A stretch of DNA of 36,000 nt from positions 1,812,501-1,848,500 of the forward strand of contig NC_092576.1 of assembly GCF_037975245.1 (NCBI RefSeq), in the 5' to 3' direction. This DNA is from Apostichopus japonicus (Eukaryota > Echinodermata > Holothuroidea > Aspidochirotida > Stichopodidae). The notes under the pieces are model-generated. The model worked only from the letters and a program-made list of their open reading frames with translations. It made no database searches and was not told the origin of the DNA. Within the stretch, counting starts at the first letter, position 1. Every line of letters begins with the position of its first letter. Below, one piece after another: positions 1 through 9,948 of this stretch. The position numbers and the translations under genes were made by a program.

Positions 1-287
1 TACTGTATCAATGTCATCAGGTTATAACAACTGTCACTACTGTACACATCAATGTCAACTTACTGTATGGTCCATTACTTGTACTGTATGTTAGTTACAT
101 GTACCTGTATAAAGTTTACTATGACCCAGATACCCTTCATACACAATCCTAACAACTCCCTGGATATCTAGCTAATGTGTAGCCACTGTACAAGGTCTTC
201 CAAACCAATGGTTAGGCGAGGGATATGCTGGTAACAGTGTATCTGATCAGATTACAACAGTAGCCAGCACTCCATGTCATATACAGT
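1..287. other. Non-coding stretch, no recognisable feature
   Basis: I see no gene, RNA or clear repeat unit here. The short words TACTGTA and TACAGTA, which recur throughout the window, are already present several times. Confidence 0.6.
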
Positions 288-1036
288 AATGCTGGACACA
301 GTGTTAATGGCCAGTGATGTGTGAATTTGATCGTAAAGTACTACAGCCTCTCTTACTCTGTGAGCTCACTACACTTGTATGCATACTACAGTACTAGGTT
401 AGTACAACACACAACATGTACCCTGGATCAATATCATCAGTCCTGGGTTACAAAAATAAGTATACATGTACAGTTATACAGTACTGTAAGGTTGTGTAGG
501 GCTGCATATACAGTACATTGGATATCAAGGACTCCATATTACGATGTGATATAATGCTGCATACAGTATCCTACAGTGAATGGCCACTGATGTGTGTATT
601 TGATAATTAGTAAAGTACTGTAAAGCTCTCTTACTCTGTGAGCCCAGGACACATGGTGCATACAACTAGGTCAGTACAACACAAATGTACCCTGGATCAA
701 TATCATCACCAGTCCTGGGTTAGAAAAATAAGTACAACATGTACTGTACAGAACTGTATGCCTGTGTAGGGCTGCATACTATATATATATGGAGTGATAT
801 AATGCTGGACAGAGTGTGGTGCAGTGAAGGTACAGTGATATATATGTGAATTTGATAGTAAAGCATAAAGCTCTCTTACTCTGTGAGCCCAGTACACATG
901 ATATACAACTAGGTCAGTACAACACACATATACCCTGGATCAATATTATCAGTCCTGAGTAAGAAAAGTAAGTATACATGTATAGTACTGTACTGTAAGG
1001 CTGTGTAGGGCTGCATATACAGTTCATTGGAATCAA
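288..1036. repeat. Three tandem ~250-bp repeat units
   Basis: Three diverged head-to-tail copies begin at 288, 552 and 800, each starting TAATGCTG. Shared landmarks appear in the same order in each: GTGAATTTGAT or a close variant, CTCTCTTACTCTGTGAGC, an ACTAGGT(T/C)AGTACAACAC block, CCCTGGATCAATAT, and TGTGTAGGGCTGCATA. Unit lengths are about 264, 248 and 237 bp. The copies differ by substitutions and small indels, so this is an old local amplification. The open frames across it are not conserved between units and are not genes. The array stops about 45 bp before the left end of the transposon at 1081. Confidence 0.85.
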
Positions 1037-1080
1037 GCTTGAACAAACACAGTAAATGTTGTTACGCTTACAATTAAGGT

Positions 1081-1106
1081 GGGTCTGTTCACGTTAAAGC
1101 GCCCAA
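1081..1106 (+). repeat. Left terminal inverted repeat
   Basis: This arm is a perfect 26-bp match to the reverse complement of 5862-5887. It contains the palindrome-like core ACGTTAAAGCGCCCAA. The preceding four bases, AGGT, match the four bases after the right arm. Confidence 0.93.
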
Positions 1107-1265
1107 ATTAGCATAAATGGCATTTGGAGCATTGTGACAAAATAATTAGAGATTCTAGAGATACAAATATTATCCCCATGGAGAGAGTCCACCTAGCTGT
1201 ACCTACCATAGCATAGACAATTTCCTGAGATATGCATATGGTATGCTATACTCCCAGAAGTGCCG

Positions 1266-1830
1266 AAATGTGGACGGAAAATGTTGCCATTTCCAAACTG
1301 CACAATTTGTACTTTGATCTATTCTCAGCTCCAAAAGAGGATTACTCCAAATTTTGTCATGATTGAACTTTGTGGCTATAGGTTCCCTCTCATAAATATT
1401 TCAGAAAATTTCATCGATGAATTTGCGAATTATTGCGAAACTGGACCAGTGTTTCGGACATCACTTTTTCCGTCCACATTTATACACCAATTTATGAGTG
1501 GCATAGTTTGGGGTTAAATAACAAATGTTGAAAGTGGTGTGCCTTTTCAATACTGTCATAGTTGTATCAAATAAAATATATATCAGATGCATGTCCATTC
1601 AGCCACATTTTACTACACGATAAAGTTAAACAACATGCAAAATGTTTCCGTCCACATTTTGGTGATGTCCGAAACGTCATGTAGCAACTAATATCTGAAG
1701 TATGTTAAAACCCACAAGACTGTTTTGTTACTCTAATTAAAGCATGAGTACTCCCCCAACTACGGTATGTACATGACACATTTCCACTCATCCGTTTTGA
1801 TTTTATAACCATTTCAATTTTTCCGTCCAT
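1266..1830. repeat. Four copies of second subterminal motif TTTCCGTCCACATTT
   Basis: Copies occur at 1266-1280 (reverse orientation), 1467-1481, 1645-1659 and 1820-1830 (shortened to TTTCCGTCCAT). All are in the left subterminal zone and are interleaved with GTGATGTCCGAAAC copies. I found none in the right zone, so the element's ends are asymmetric. The 85-residue open frame over 1260-1517 runs through these motifs and is most likely fortuitous. Confidence 0.75.
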
Positions 1831-2060
1831 GTGTGTGATGTCCGAAACACCAGTGATGTCCGAAACAAGTTTTAATTAATATTGCTTTATGTTGCTTGAA
1901 AAAAAGACACAATAGATGAGCACTTCATATATTATGACAAGTTCTATTGTTACAAACATACATACTGCACTACTTAAAACTTTTTCCATCTTTTCCAAAT
2001 ATTATAGCAAAATAGCCTTAAAAGTATGTTTCGGACATCACCATGTGTTTCGGACATCAC
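1451..2060. repeat. Left cluster of GTGATGTCCGAAAC, six copies
   Basis: Perfect 14-mers lie at 1451-1464 (-), 1662-1675 (+), 1835-1848 (+), 1853-1866 (+), 2028-2041 (-) and 2047-2060 (-). Two same-strand pairs have start-to-start distances of 18 and 19 bp. A recurring non-palindromic 14-mer confined to element ends suggests a protein-binding site; that is inference. Confidence 0.9.
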
Positions 2061-4744
2061 TTTTGTGAATCCAACATATTGTCAAACAGCACTAGTTTCA
2101 ACTGAATGATTCAATTGGTTGATTTCAGTGTGCTAGAATACACTAAGATCCTACAACAGAATGCTTCTTATAACTTTTGGTGTCATTTGACCAACATGTA
2201 TTCATCTTTTGATGACTTGTAACAAGTCTAAAATGATATTCTACATATTTGGGTATGAATGTTACTGGGAACATCAAATTACTTGGATTATTCTAGAACT
2301 GACATCATTAACACTACACTTTTCCATCATTTAGTACTGAAGAAGTAAAAACAACATTTAGTGAATTTTGTTCTGACATAACATGTATCAGGATGCCATC
2401 ACAGTATACAGAAAGTACTGCTATAATTGTCTGCTATAGCTTGAATCAAGCTATTTGTCACAACCATAGAAAGCCTATTTATAGGCTAGAAGAACTACAT
2501 CAAAGGGCACGTGGGTACCATGCATGGACTGTCATGTGATGTGTTTCAGCTTCCATGGCGGTACCAATTTGATATTTCCCAATATCATATTGAGAATTGT
2601 AAAGTTAATTACACACAATTGGAATAGGCCTAGATGAGTTTTGTAGCACAGTAGCTCATGTTTCTATCACATCGGTCTACAGTATAGTATGTCAACGAGA
2701 AAAACTGAACACCGTTCAGTGTCGTCTGTCGCTCTATATGTATGGAATCAGTGTGCATCTATAACACCCTCAGAGCAGTTTAACTGTTGATGGGAACTTG
2801 ATGGTTGTCAAGAAAAGCTACCAGTACTTTGGGAAGATGTTAGCTAAGTAGTAGGACCGTGGAACGTGTCTGGTGATCTAACCTATAAATGTTGGTCAAC
2901 GACTATAACTATAATGTTAAGGTACAGACATTGCTAGGTAACTGTGTGTTGTCTGCTGCTCTAAGCCCAAATATACATTTACTGTACTAGTTAGTAAATC
3001 ACTATGGGCAATGTGGAGATTAATGCAGTATATCAGATTATTAGTACCACCCTGGAACACATTACAGTACATGACCCTCTTTGACTGGTACGCGGATTTA
3101 CTGTTTGATGAAACCTCCAGGTTTATTCGATGGTGTCAACAGTATTAATATACACAGAGTGGTGCATCATGCATGACCATGTTTTCATTCCGAGTTGCTT
3201 CACTGAGACTTCAGAGCTTTAGTGATATGTATACAGATATTTATCATTATGAAACTTAAGGATAAAGCTTAACAATTTGCTGAGCTGCTGTATACCATAA
3301 CATCTAAGCTTAAATGTAATTTTAGGCCATAAGCTTAAATAATAACAATCTTACAAAGTAAAAAATTTAATTCATATGTGACAAGGAGTATTTGTACAAA
3401 CCATGAATACAGTACTTGTTTTTCACATTATAATAGCCAAGGCATAATGATGAATCTCAATAAAGAATGATATTTAAACTAGTACTTATAGTACTACTAG
3501 TATCTAGGCAACTACTGTTGCTTAGCTGGGCCAGTGGAAGCAATCTTCAACATTGGCAGATCCAGCTCAAAGGTGCATGGGGAGGGGGTGGGAGCGGGTG
3601 GGTACCATTTGAAGGGGTGCAAAATAGTTGTTATTGCTGACATTACAAAATAGGACCAAGCATTCTAGTGGAGTTTAGGATATGATACCTCCCCTCTGAA
3701 AATTGTTTAAATAGTAGACTCAATGATACTAGCTACAACAGGTGGGTGCCAAATTAGCTATGTAGGGATGTCCCCAGTGTACATCTGTATATTTATTAAA
3801 TGGTAAATATTTGCTGTTTGTTTCAATTATTGCAGACTTCATCTAGGTATTGATGGAAATGTGGAAACCGTAAAAGTTAAAAAGAATTCTATAACCCTTT
3901 GGGGGGAAAATTTCTTTGTAGTCAATAATAATACTGTACCATTTTCTGCAAAATAATGTATAAGTTGATGTTTCTGGGAAGTGCTGGTGAATGCTGGCCA
4001 ATGCAAATGGTATGCTGGACAGGTAACGAATGTGGTGAAGCAGAGATTAACTTTACGCAAATGGTGATCAATGAATGGTCACTATGTGGAGTGTTAGCTC
4101 AGTGGTTAAGGACGGTGCCTTTCAATCATAAGGTCCCAAGTTTGTGTCACTCCAAGATTAATAATATGTCGTCCAGTAACAGAGTTGTTGACAATTAACA
4201 ATTCATCATCATGGTCTTTAAATATGAATCTAAGAGACTGACTTCGGTCAGCTCGCGGCTTTGATAAGCCAATGATGCGAGTTCCTGCTTGCAGGAGGAT
4301 CTAAACTACATGTGTGTATTCTGGATATGTATGAATTGAGTATGTAGTAAACAGTGATAATCCATTAACATTAAATGGGGTTATCATTTACACCAAGCCT
4401 TCAGATTTTCACTTATCACCTATCTTTTCACCTATCGGCTCTGTCCAGATGTTCAATTTGAAATATGTGCCTCAGGGCATTTGTTTTCCCAAGAATTTAC
4501 AGTGCCATTATTTTTAGTACACCTTGTTGATTTCCCAGTCTATGATGTTTTTTTAATAAACTGCATTCCCTCAAAAATTCATAATATCTAGTGTAAATCT
4601 GCTACTGTCTGACTGTTGTGTATATTTTGAAGCAGACTTTTGTTGCTTGAACAGGTTTGAATAGCAAAAATATTACTTCATATTGTTGTTACCTGCTGAA
4701 ATATATGTATTATTGTTATGCAGCTTTGTGAACATTTTTCCAAG
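2061..4744. other. Transposon interior, no transposase frame
   Basis: No open frame over about 80 codons and no recognisable transposase, zinc-finger or integrase motif is visible. It holds a G-rich patch near 3575-3605 and the SINE-like insert at 4087-4310. The remainder is AT-rich sequence without recognisable features. The original coding region may have been deleted or replaced, or this may be a non-autonomous derivative of a coding relative. Confidence 0.6.
4087..4310 (+). mobile_element. tRNA-derived SINE-like insert with structured body
   Basis: The 68-nt head (4087-4154) folds like a tRNA. TGGAGTG at 4087-4093 pairs perfectly with CACTCCA at 4148-4154 as a 7-bp acceptor-like stem. 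An A-box-like TAGCTCAGTGG lies at 4095-4105, and a degenerate B-box-like segment at about 4139-4149. The body has three adjacent perfect hairpins: CTGAC-TTCG-GTCAG (4238-4251), a two-part stem 4252-4281 (CTCGC, GGCTT, loop TGAT, AAGCC, bulge AATGAT, GCGAG), and TCCTG-CTTG-CAGGA (4283-4296). A tRNA-like head plus a separate conserved-looking body is the architecture of a SINE. The 3' end is not clear, so the stated end is approximate. It sits within the transposon and is therefore probably a later insertion. Confidence 0.72.
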
Positions 4745-5362
4745 GTGATGTCCGAAACATTCAGTGATGTCCGAAACGCTCATAAAGTAACTTTTAATGA
4801 ACACTGAGGATTTGAACTATAATAAGTTCAAAACTGTCATTATACCTTGTAGGTAGCTTGTCAACAACAAAGACCCCTTTGTTACAAATTTAACTTTTGA
4901 TATGATATACGTTGTGTAGAAAACATTACAGTGATGTCCTAATACAGTTGTGGTGATGTCCGAAACATAGTCCAAGACAGTCGTATGCAAATCTATAACA
5001 CAAGTGTTTGCAATTTTCATTATTTCAAATGAATTTGATGCTGTTTGTTAACATCATATATCGTGATGTACTGATATATATTGCTAAGTATTAACAAGCA
5101 TTGCCTTCGTTAAATAATTGTCTTGTTGATCAGTTGGATCACTTGTATCCCTTTTCTTTGTTTTGAACTTGGAACCTAGGAAGGGTCCACAGATCTCTTT
5201 TGTTATGGGTAACAACTTACTAATATGCTTTTCTATTAATTATTATTGCCATTAAATGAGCATCATTTGGTTTATTACTAAATATTAGGTTTAATATATT
5301 AGGTACACCATTGGTGGGTGATGTCCGAAACAAGATCATTTTGGAGGGGTGATGTCCGAAAC
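4745..5362 (+). repeat. Right cluster of GTGATGTCCGAAAC, five perfect and one degenerate copy
   Basis: Perfect copies lie at 4745-4758, 4764-4777, 4953-4966, 5318-5331 and 5349-5362, all on the + strand. A degenerate copy with a changed 3' half lies at 4931-4945. They form three pairs with start-to-start spacings of 19, 22 and 31 bp. The last copy is 500 bp inside the right terminus. Confidence 0.9.
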
Positions 5363-5861
5363 AAGAGTCAAGAAAAAAAAAATTCTGAGAGGACATGACC
5401 CAGAATTTTCAGCTTTTGGTTAATATATGAGCTTATGTTGTGCTTTAATTTTATGGTATAATTGTTAATATTAATTTCAATTTTGTTCTTTAAAGAAAAA
5501 CTTTTTTAACTTTATTTCAGGAAAAATTGAATATTTTCTAACGATACTCTAATATTTGTTAAAAAACATCATCAATATCATTGAAAACTTGTCTTACAAT
5601 AGCAAATTTTGTGTTAATAAAGAAAATAAAAACAGAATTCCCAAATGTAGCAGCAATGGAATGACACACCACCATTAAAAAAAGAACAAATTGTGGAAAA
5701 TTTATAGATTGTCACACTTTCAACCATCTTGAATATAATTTCCAGAATAGTTTAAGCTCTGGTCAATTCTGATTCATAAATTGCAGATATTAGTTATGTT
5801 ATTTACTTAGAATAGAAGTTCTTTACTGTAATTTGAAAATTTGGTACCTCAGGCAACCAAA

Positions 5862-5887
5862 TTGGGCGCTTTAACGTGAACAGACCC
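5862..5887 (-). repeat. Right terminal inverted repeat
   Basis: This arm is the perfect reverse complement of 1081-1106, followed by AGGT, which matches the left flank. Confidence 0.93.
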
Positions 5888-5891
5888 AGGT

Positions 5892-7576
5892 ACATTTTAC
5901 TACTAATTGAACATGCTGTACGTAAAATACAGGTCCAAGTACTGTACATATATACAGTACATTATATGCTGACAAAATTAATGGAACACTTCAGTGGGAC
6001 TAAATGTCATACCTATTTTTGTGTAAGTAAGGTGTCCATCACAGATCTACTGATCAATAATGTTCTCATTTAAAGCTAAATAATTGGAACCAGTCTTAAC
6101 TTTTCAATAGACGCGACAAAATCACATCCAGGCAGCAACGTTTTTCGTCTTCGCTTCAGGTTTGTTCACAGTTAAATGTTGCAGTTACATGTGAAGCATC
6201 ATCTGTGGATCCTTGGCTGTTCAATTCACTTCCATTTTGATGCCCATGATATAGCTCTCAAAAGCAATTGTAAAAGATTCCAAATTTTAGAACAAATGTT
6301 GAATTGGAAGCCATTCTACGTGTAAGTTGTAATTCATAAGCTCTTTCTCCCACAGTTGTGGTGGTTTAAGCGTAGTAAAAATATCTGCTGATTATTAGTA
6401 TTATTATTAATATCATTATTACTGTAACACTGATTATTAACATTTGCTGTTCATATGGTCCAATCCTTACTGTCAGTGAATTAATAGATTGGTGTCCACA
6501 ATTGTCTGCTATAAATGCTTGCAAAGATGAAGGAAGCTCTGGATTATTATTGCAAATATGCAAGTTCCAGCTTTGACTCATATGTTCTGAAACATTCCTG
6601 CACATTTTAATCTATATCTGCTCTAATTTCTGCAAGTAATTAACTTGGCAAGAAAGCTCAAATGCCTACAGTGGTTTTTTTTCTGAATTTTTTTTAAATT
6701 TCTGTCAATTCTTCTGCCCCCCTCCCCCTCCCCCCTCCAATGAGACAGCTAGAAAGATCACTTGCAATATAAAGGGCTCCTTGTACTTAGTACAACCTTT
6801 AACCTTGATGGGAAGCTACTCAGTGGGTAATCTGTGACGTCAAAAGCAAAATATGTTTGTAATGCAAATTTAGAATTGTGTTTCCTATTATAAAGTCATG
6901 CATTTGGAATTTTGCCGAGCTGTAATTGGCATTGCATCATTGGTGTACTGTAAATTGATATATGCCCAGTACAGTACATGAAATTCACAGAAACTCTTCC
7001 TAAATTTCAAATCTGACAAAAACTATAAGATCTCTTGTAAGGTACTGCACATATACACAGTACTACATTACTTCTCACAAGGCACCAGTTAAAAAGAAAA
7101 TGATTTCCTGTTTGATAATTTATTCAAGAAGTGACATTATATGCTCTCCATTGGATTTTACTCCAGATGACATAACATTTTCGACAAATTTGCAAATTAT
7201 TATGTACTGTACCACTGTAAAGTATGTTCAAGCACGTGATACTGCACTTCATTGTCAGTGTTAAACAAGTACAGTATGTCTCAACCTAGATATTCCATTC
7301 ATCTGCCTTAAAGCTTATCAATGTGATGATGTCAATTCTTTTACTTTCCAGAATCAATCATAATCACACCATTCTCTCTCGAGTAGAAGCCAAATTTTTG
7401 AGTTGGCTTAGGCACGTTGAACAAATTTTCTGCAAACTACAGTATAAGTCGTTAAGTCTGTAGGCTTGAACAGGTATATTAAAAATTTACACCCAATTTT
7501 TAGACAGGATTTTGAATTCTCCTCAGTGAAGACATTATTTATGAAGAGAAAATCAATGTGGTCTTCTCCCAGATGA
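5892..7576. other. Intergenic stretch, nothing recognised
   Basis: AT-rich sequence with no supported gene. It includes an ATT-rich microsatellite near 6390-6440 and a C-rich run near 6716-6739. Small open frames here lack any protein signature. Confidence 0.6.
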
Positions 7577-8235
7577 TAATAATAATAATAATAATGGTGA
7601 TTTATAACATGCACACATCCACCTGTAAGGGAGCTAAGTTACTGTACATAGCAAGTACTATAGAGTAGCACAGTATCTTTTACTGTACAAGGTCAGTCAG
7701 TGCAATGCATCATTACATTACAGTACATACTGTACTGTACAGAACATTTTGTGTCCTATGCCTTAATTGTTTAAATGTATTTAATCTAAATACAGTTACA
7801 GTAGTATAATAATAATAATAATGGTGATTTATAACGTGCACACATCCACCTGTAAGGGAGCTAAGTTACTGTACATACAGTAATAAGTACTATAGAGTAT
7901 CACATATATATTTTACATGGTCAGTCAGTACTATGCATCATTACATTACATACTGTACAGAACATTTTGTGTCCTATGCCTTAATTGTTTAAATGTATTT
8001 AATTTAAACAGTAGTATCATAATAATAATAACCAGTGATTTATAACGTGCACACATCCACCTGTAAGGGAGCTAAGTTACTGTACATACAGTAATAAGTA
8101 CTATATAGAGTATCACATATATAATATATTTTACATGGTCAGTCAGTACTATGCATCATTACATTACATACTGTACAGAACATTTTGTGTCCTATGCCTT
8201 ACTGTAATTGTTTATGTATCTAAATACAGTTAGCA
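7577..8235 (+). repeat. Three tandem ~225-bp units led by ATA/ATT runs
   Basis: Three head-to-tail copies begin near 7577, 7806 and 8019. Each starts with an (AAT)n run followed by GTGATTTATAAC, then GTGCACACATCC or the variant ATGCACACATCC. Later shared landmarks are TGTAAGGGAGCTAAGTTAC, GGTCAGTCAGT, ATGCATCATTACATTACA and GAACATTTTGTGTCCTATGC. Copies 2 and 3 are closest to each other, sharing the insertion ATACAGTAATAAG. The (AAT)n plus TTTATA start resembles ends of short retroelements seen in marine invertebrates, so this could be a SINE-derived sequence amplified in tandem. Confidence 0.88.
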
Positions 8236-9720
8236 GTTTGTCATTCAAACACCTTCAATTTTAATGCGTGTAATTCCATTGTTACTACGTAGTCTACTGT
8301 ATAATAGTAAATTATTAATATTATTAGGTTTTTCAGACCTTTGTACAGTGCAGCATTTACCGTATGGTAAAACAATATTTACTTGTTCATTGTTCAATGT
8401 TCATTGTTCATTGTTCATTGTTCAATGTTCAATACAAATTGTTACACAGCTCTAATACTAATTAAAAACTACAGTCAATAGTTAGATGTGTACAGTATGT
8501 CTCTTAGAATGTTCTACCGAAGCAAAATTTTTGTAGCGAAAGTTCGAAAAGGTCGACAAGAAGGAGGTATTGGAAAAGCCTCTCCTAATGAAAATCATCA
8601 TAAATTATTGCTGTGAAAAATGATATTAAAGAAGGAGAAAATTAGACGTACTGCACCGTGCTCTCCATGGCCTCATCTGTACAAGTAGCCGCCTTGCTTT
8701 CTAAATGATATTTAGCTCCAAAATATGCTATGATTAAGTCTAAATCTGGTTACCATAAGTTTTACACAGTTTAAAGACTTATCACTTGGGTTACTGTACC
8801 AAAGGATATTACTGTAACATTTAATAGTTGAGTCCCTTTAATCTAATATATTGACAAATCTCTCACAACAAATAACATTGAAGTTAACATAACTTTATCA
8901 GAACGAACCTTGAAACTTAGAGCAATTTACTAAAAGTAGAGCTGTTAAAGACAGACATTTCTGTCGATTGCTGGTCAGAGTGCATTTAGAATAAGAAACA
9001 TTGAATCTATATTTCAGAAATGTGTTTTCTAAAATTCATCAGCAAACAGGTATTGAGACTTTAATGGACTTCAGCAGTGTTTGGGATTTAATTGGAGGAA
9101 CAGCTGGTCTTCCTGGAAGGTAGTAGTTGCATTCTGGGAAACCTTTCAACAATATTTAATTTACATAGCACACCCAAATTTGGGCTCAAACTGATGACCA
9201 TTAAATATTTGTGCAACAGTTTTCTGAAAAAATTTACAGGTGTTTTTTTTTTTTATATATTTTTTTAGAACAATTTTAGGCTGAAAGAAGAGGAGGAGAA
9301 GGGGAAGAAGGGGGAGGTAGGGAAAGGTTGTGTTCAGGCACAGAATAAAGGTCAGGTGAAGTCCACAAACATTTCAACTGCCAGATGGAAATGAGGGTTG
9401 ATTGGAAGATGAAGAGGGAGGTCATGATGAGGTATGGTATCTGTGAGTTTTAGGGGATTATGAGGATTAGAGATGAATTAGTCACAAGTTGTCTAACAAA
9501 TATACTGTATCATATACTGTCGGAATTTTTTAGGAAATTTAAATTGAAGTCCATCCATTCAATCATCACAAAAATGAATCTTAACTACTAATCACATACT
9601 TTTAGACCAGTTAACAATTTTTTTTGAGAGATATCACAAAACCTGGCACTGTTTTTGCAACATTTCTCAAATTTTAAAGTGACCATGGCAAATTTATGGG
9701 TAGACCTTCAGTACATGAAT
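8236..9720. other. Upstream region of the PUR gene, no gene seen
   Basis: It contains a 7-bp tandem repeat of TTCATTG and TTCAATG near 8384-8432, a T-run near 9242-9254 and a purine-rich segment near 9280-9330. No coding region is supported. Any distal regulatory element for the gene at 9834 would lie here, but none is identifiable by eye. Confidence 0.5.
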
Positions 9721-9833
9721 GTCCCCATCCGCCCCGCCCCTTCTTCACTCTTGCCCTCCCACCTGGTGAGTGACACTCCTTATTGATTGTGGCCTTTGTT
9801 TCACTGTTGTATTGTTAAGGTGCGGACCTGGCA
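9721..9833 (+). promoter_or_regulatory. Putative proximal promoter / 5' UTR of the PUR gene
   Basis: A GC-box-like CCGCCCCGCCCC lies about 100 bp upstream of the start codon, in an otherwise AT-rich neighbourhood, and there is no TATA box. An ACCTG/GTGAGT splice-donor-like sequence occurs near 9761-9770, and a T-rich tract ending TTAAG lies shortly before the ATG, so a very short 5' UTR intron is possible. C-rich patches are scattered elsewhere in this window, so the GC box may be incidental. Confidence 0.35.
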
Positions 9834-9897
9834 ATGGAGGACTCAGGATCTGAGCAGGAAATGCGTTCCCAGGAAGATGAGGGAGAGATTAGAGGTG
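9834..9897 (+). CDS. PURA: PUR-alpha-like protein, exon 1 (N-terminus)
   Basis: The start ATG has a favourable context (G at -3, G at +4) and opens a 21-codon acidic stretch beginning MEDSGSEQEM. Human PURA starts MADRDSGSEQ, so DSGSEQ is shared, which is strong support for this small exon. It ends with one base of a split codon, followed by an ideal donor GTGAGT. Joining to exon 2 completes an Asp codon and enters VQELA in frame, as in the human ETQELA. A second possible donor three bases earlier (GTGGTG) keeps the frame and would only drop a Gly. Known role of the family: sequence-selective binding of purine-rich single-stranded DNA and RNA, acting in transcription and in mRNA transport. 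Upstream non-coding exons cannot be excluded. Confidence 0.82.
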
Positions 9898-9948
9898 GTG
9901 AGTTGACAACGCAAGCTGTGTGCTGTTATTCTCTTCTGTACTCTGCCT

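Larger units (their letters stand above)
1081..5887. mobile_element. 4.8-kb DNA transposon with TIRs and subterminal repeats, non-autonomous
   Basis: The ends are perfect 26-bp terminal inverted repeats: 1081-1106, beginning GGGTCTGTTCACG, and its reverse complement at 5862-5887, ending CGTGAACAGACCC. The bases just outside are AGGT on both sides (1077-1080 and 5888-5891), consistent with a 4-bp target-site duplication. Inside, eleven perfect copies of GTGATGTCCGAAAC and one degenerate copy lie only in the subterminal zones (1451-2060 and 4745-5362). This is the usual arrangement of transposase-binding sites in large TIR elements. No transposase-like frame is visible, so the copy looks non-autonomous or decayed. 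I cannot assign a superfamily: a 4-bp duplication occurs in several (for example Sola, Academ and Chapaev), and the GGG terminus alone does not decide. Confidence 0.88.

Noticed and set aside
1260-1517. 85-codon frame inside the transposon as a transposase remnant
   Set aside because: It overlaps subterminal motifs in the non-coding end zone and shows no catalytic or DNA-binding signature.
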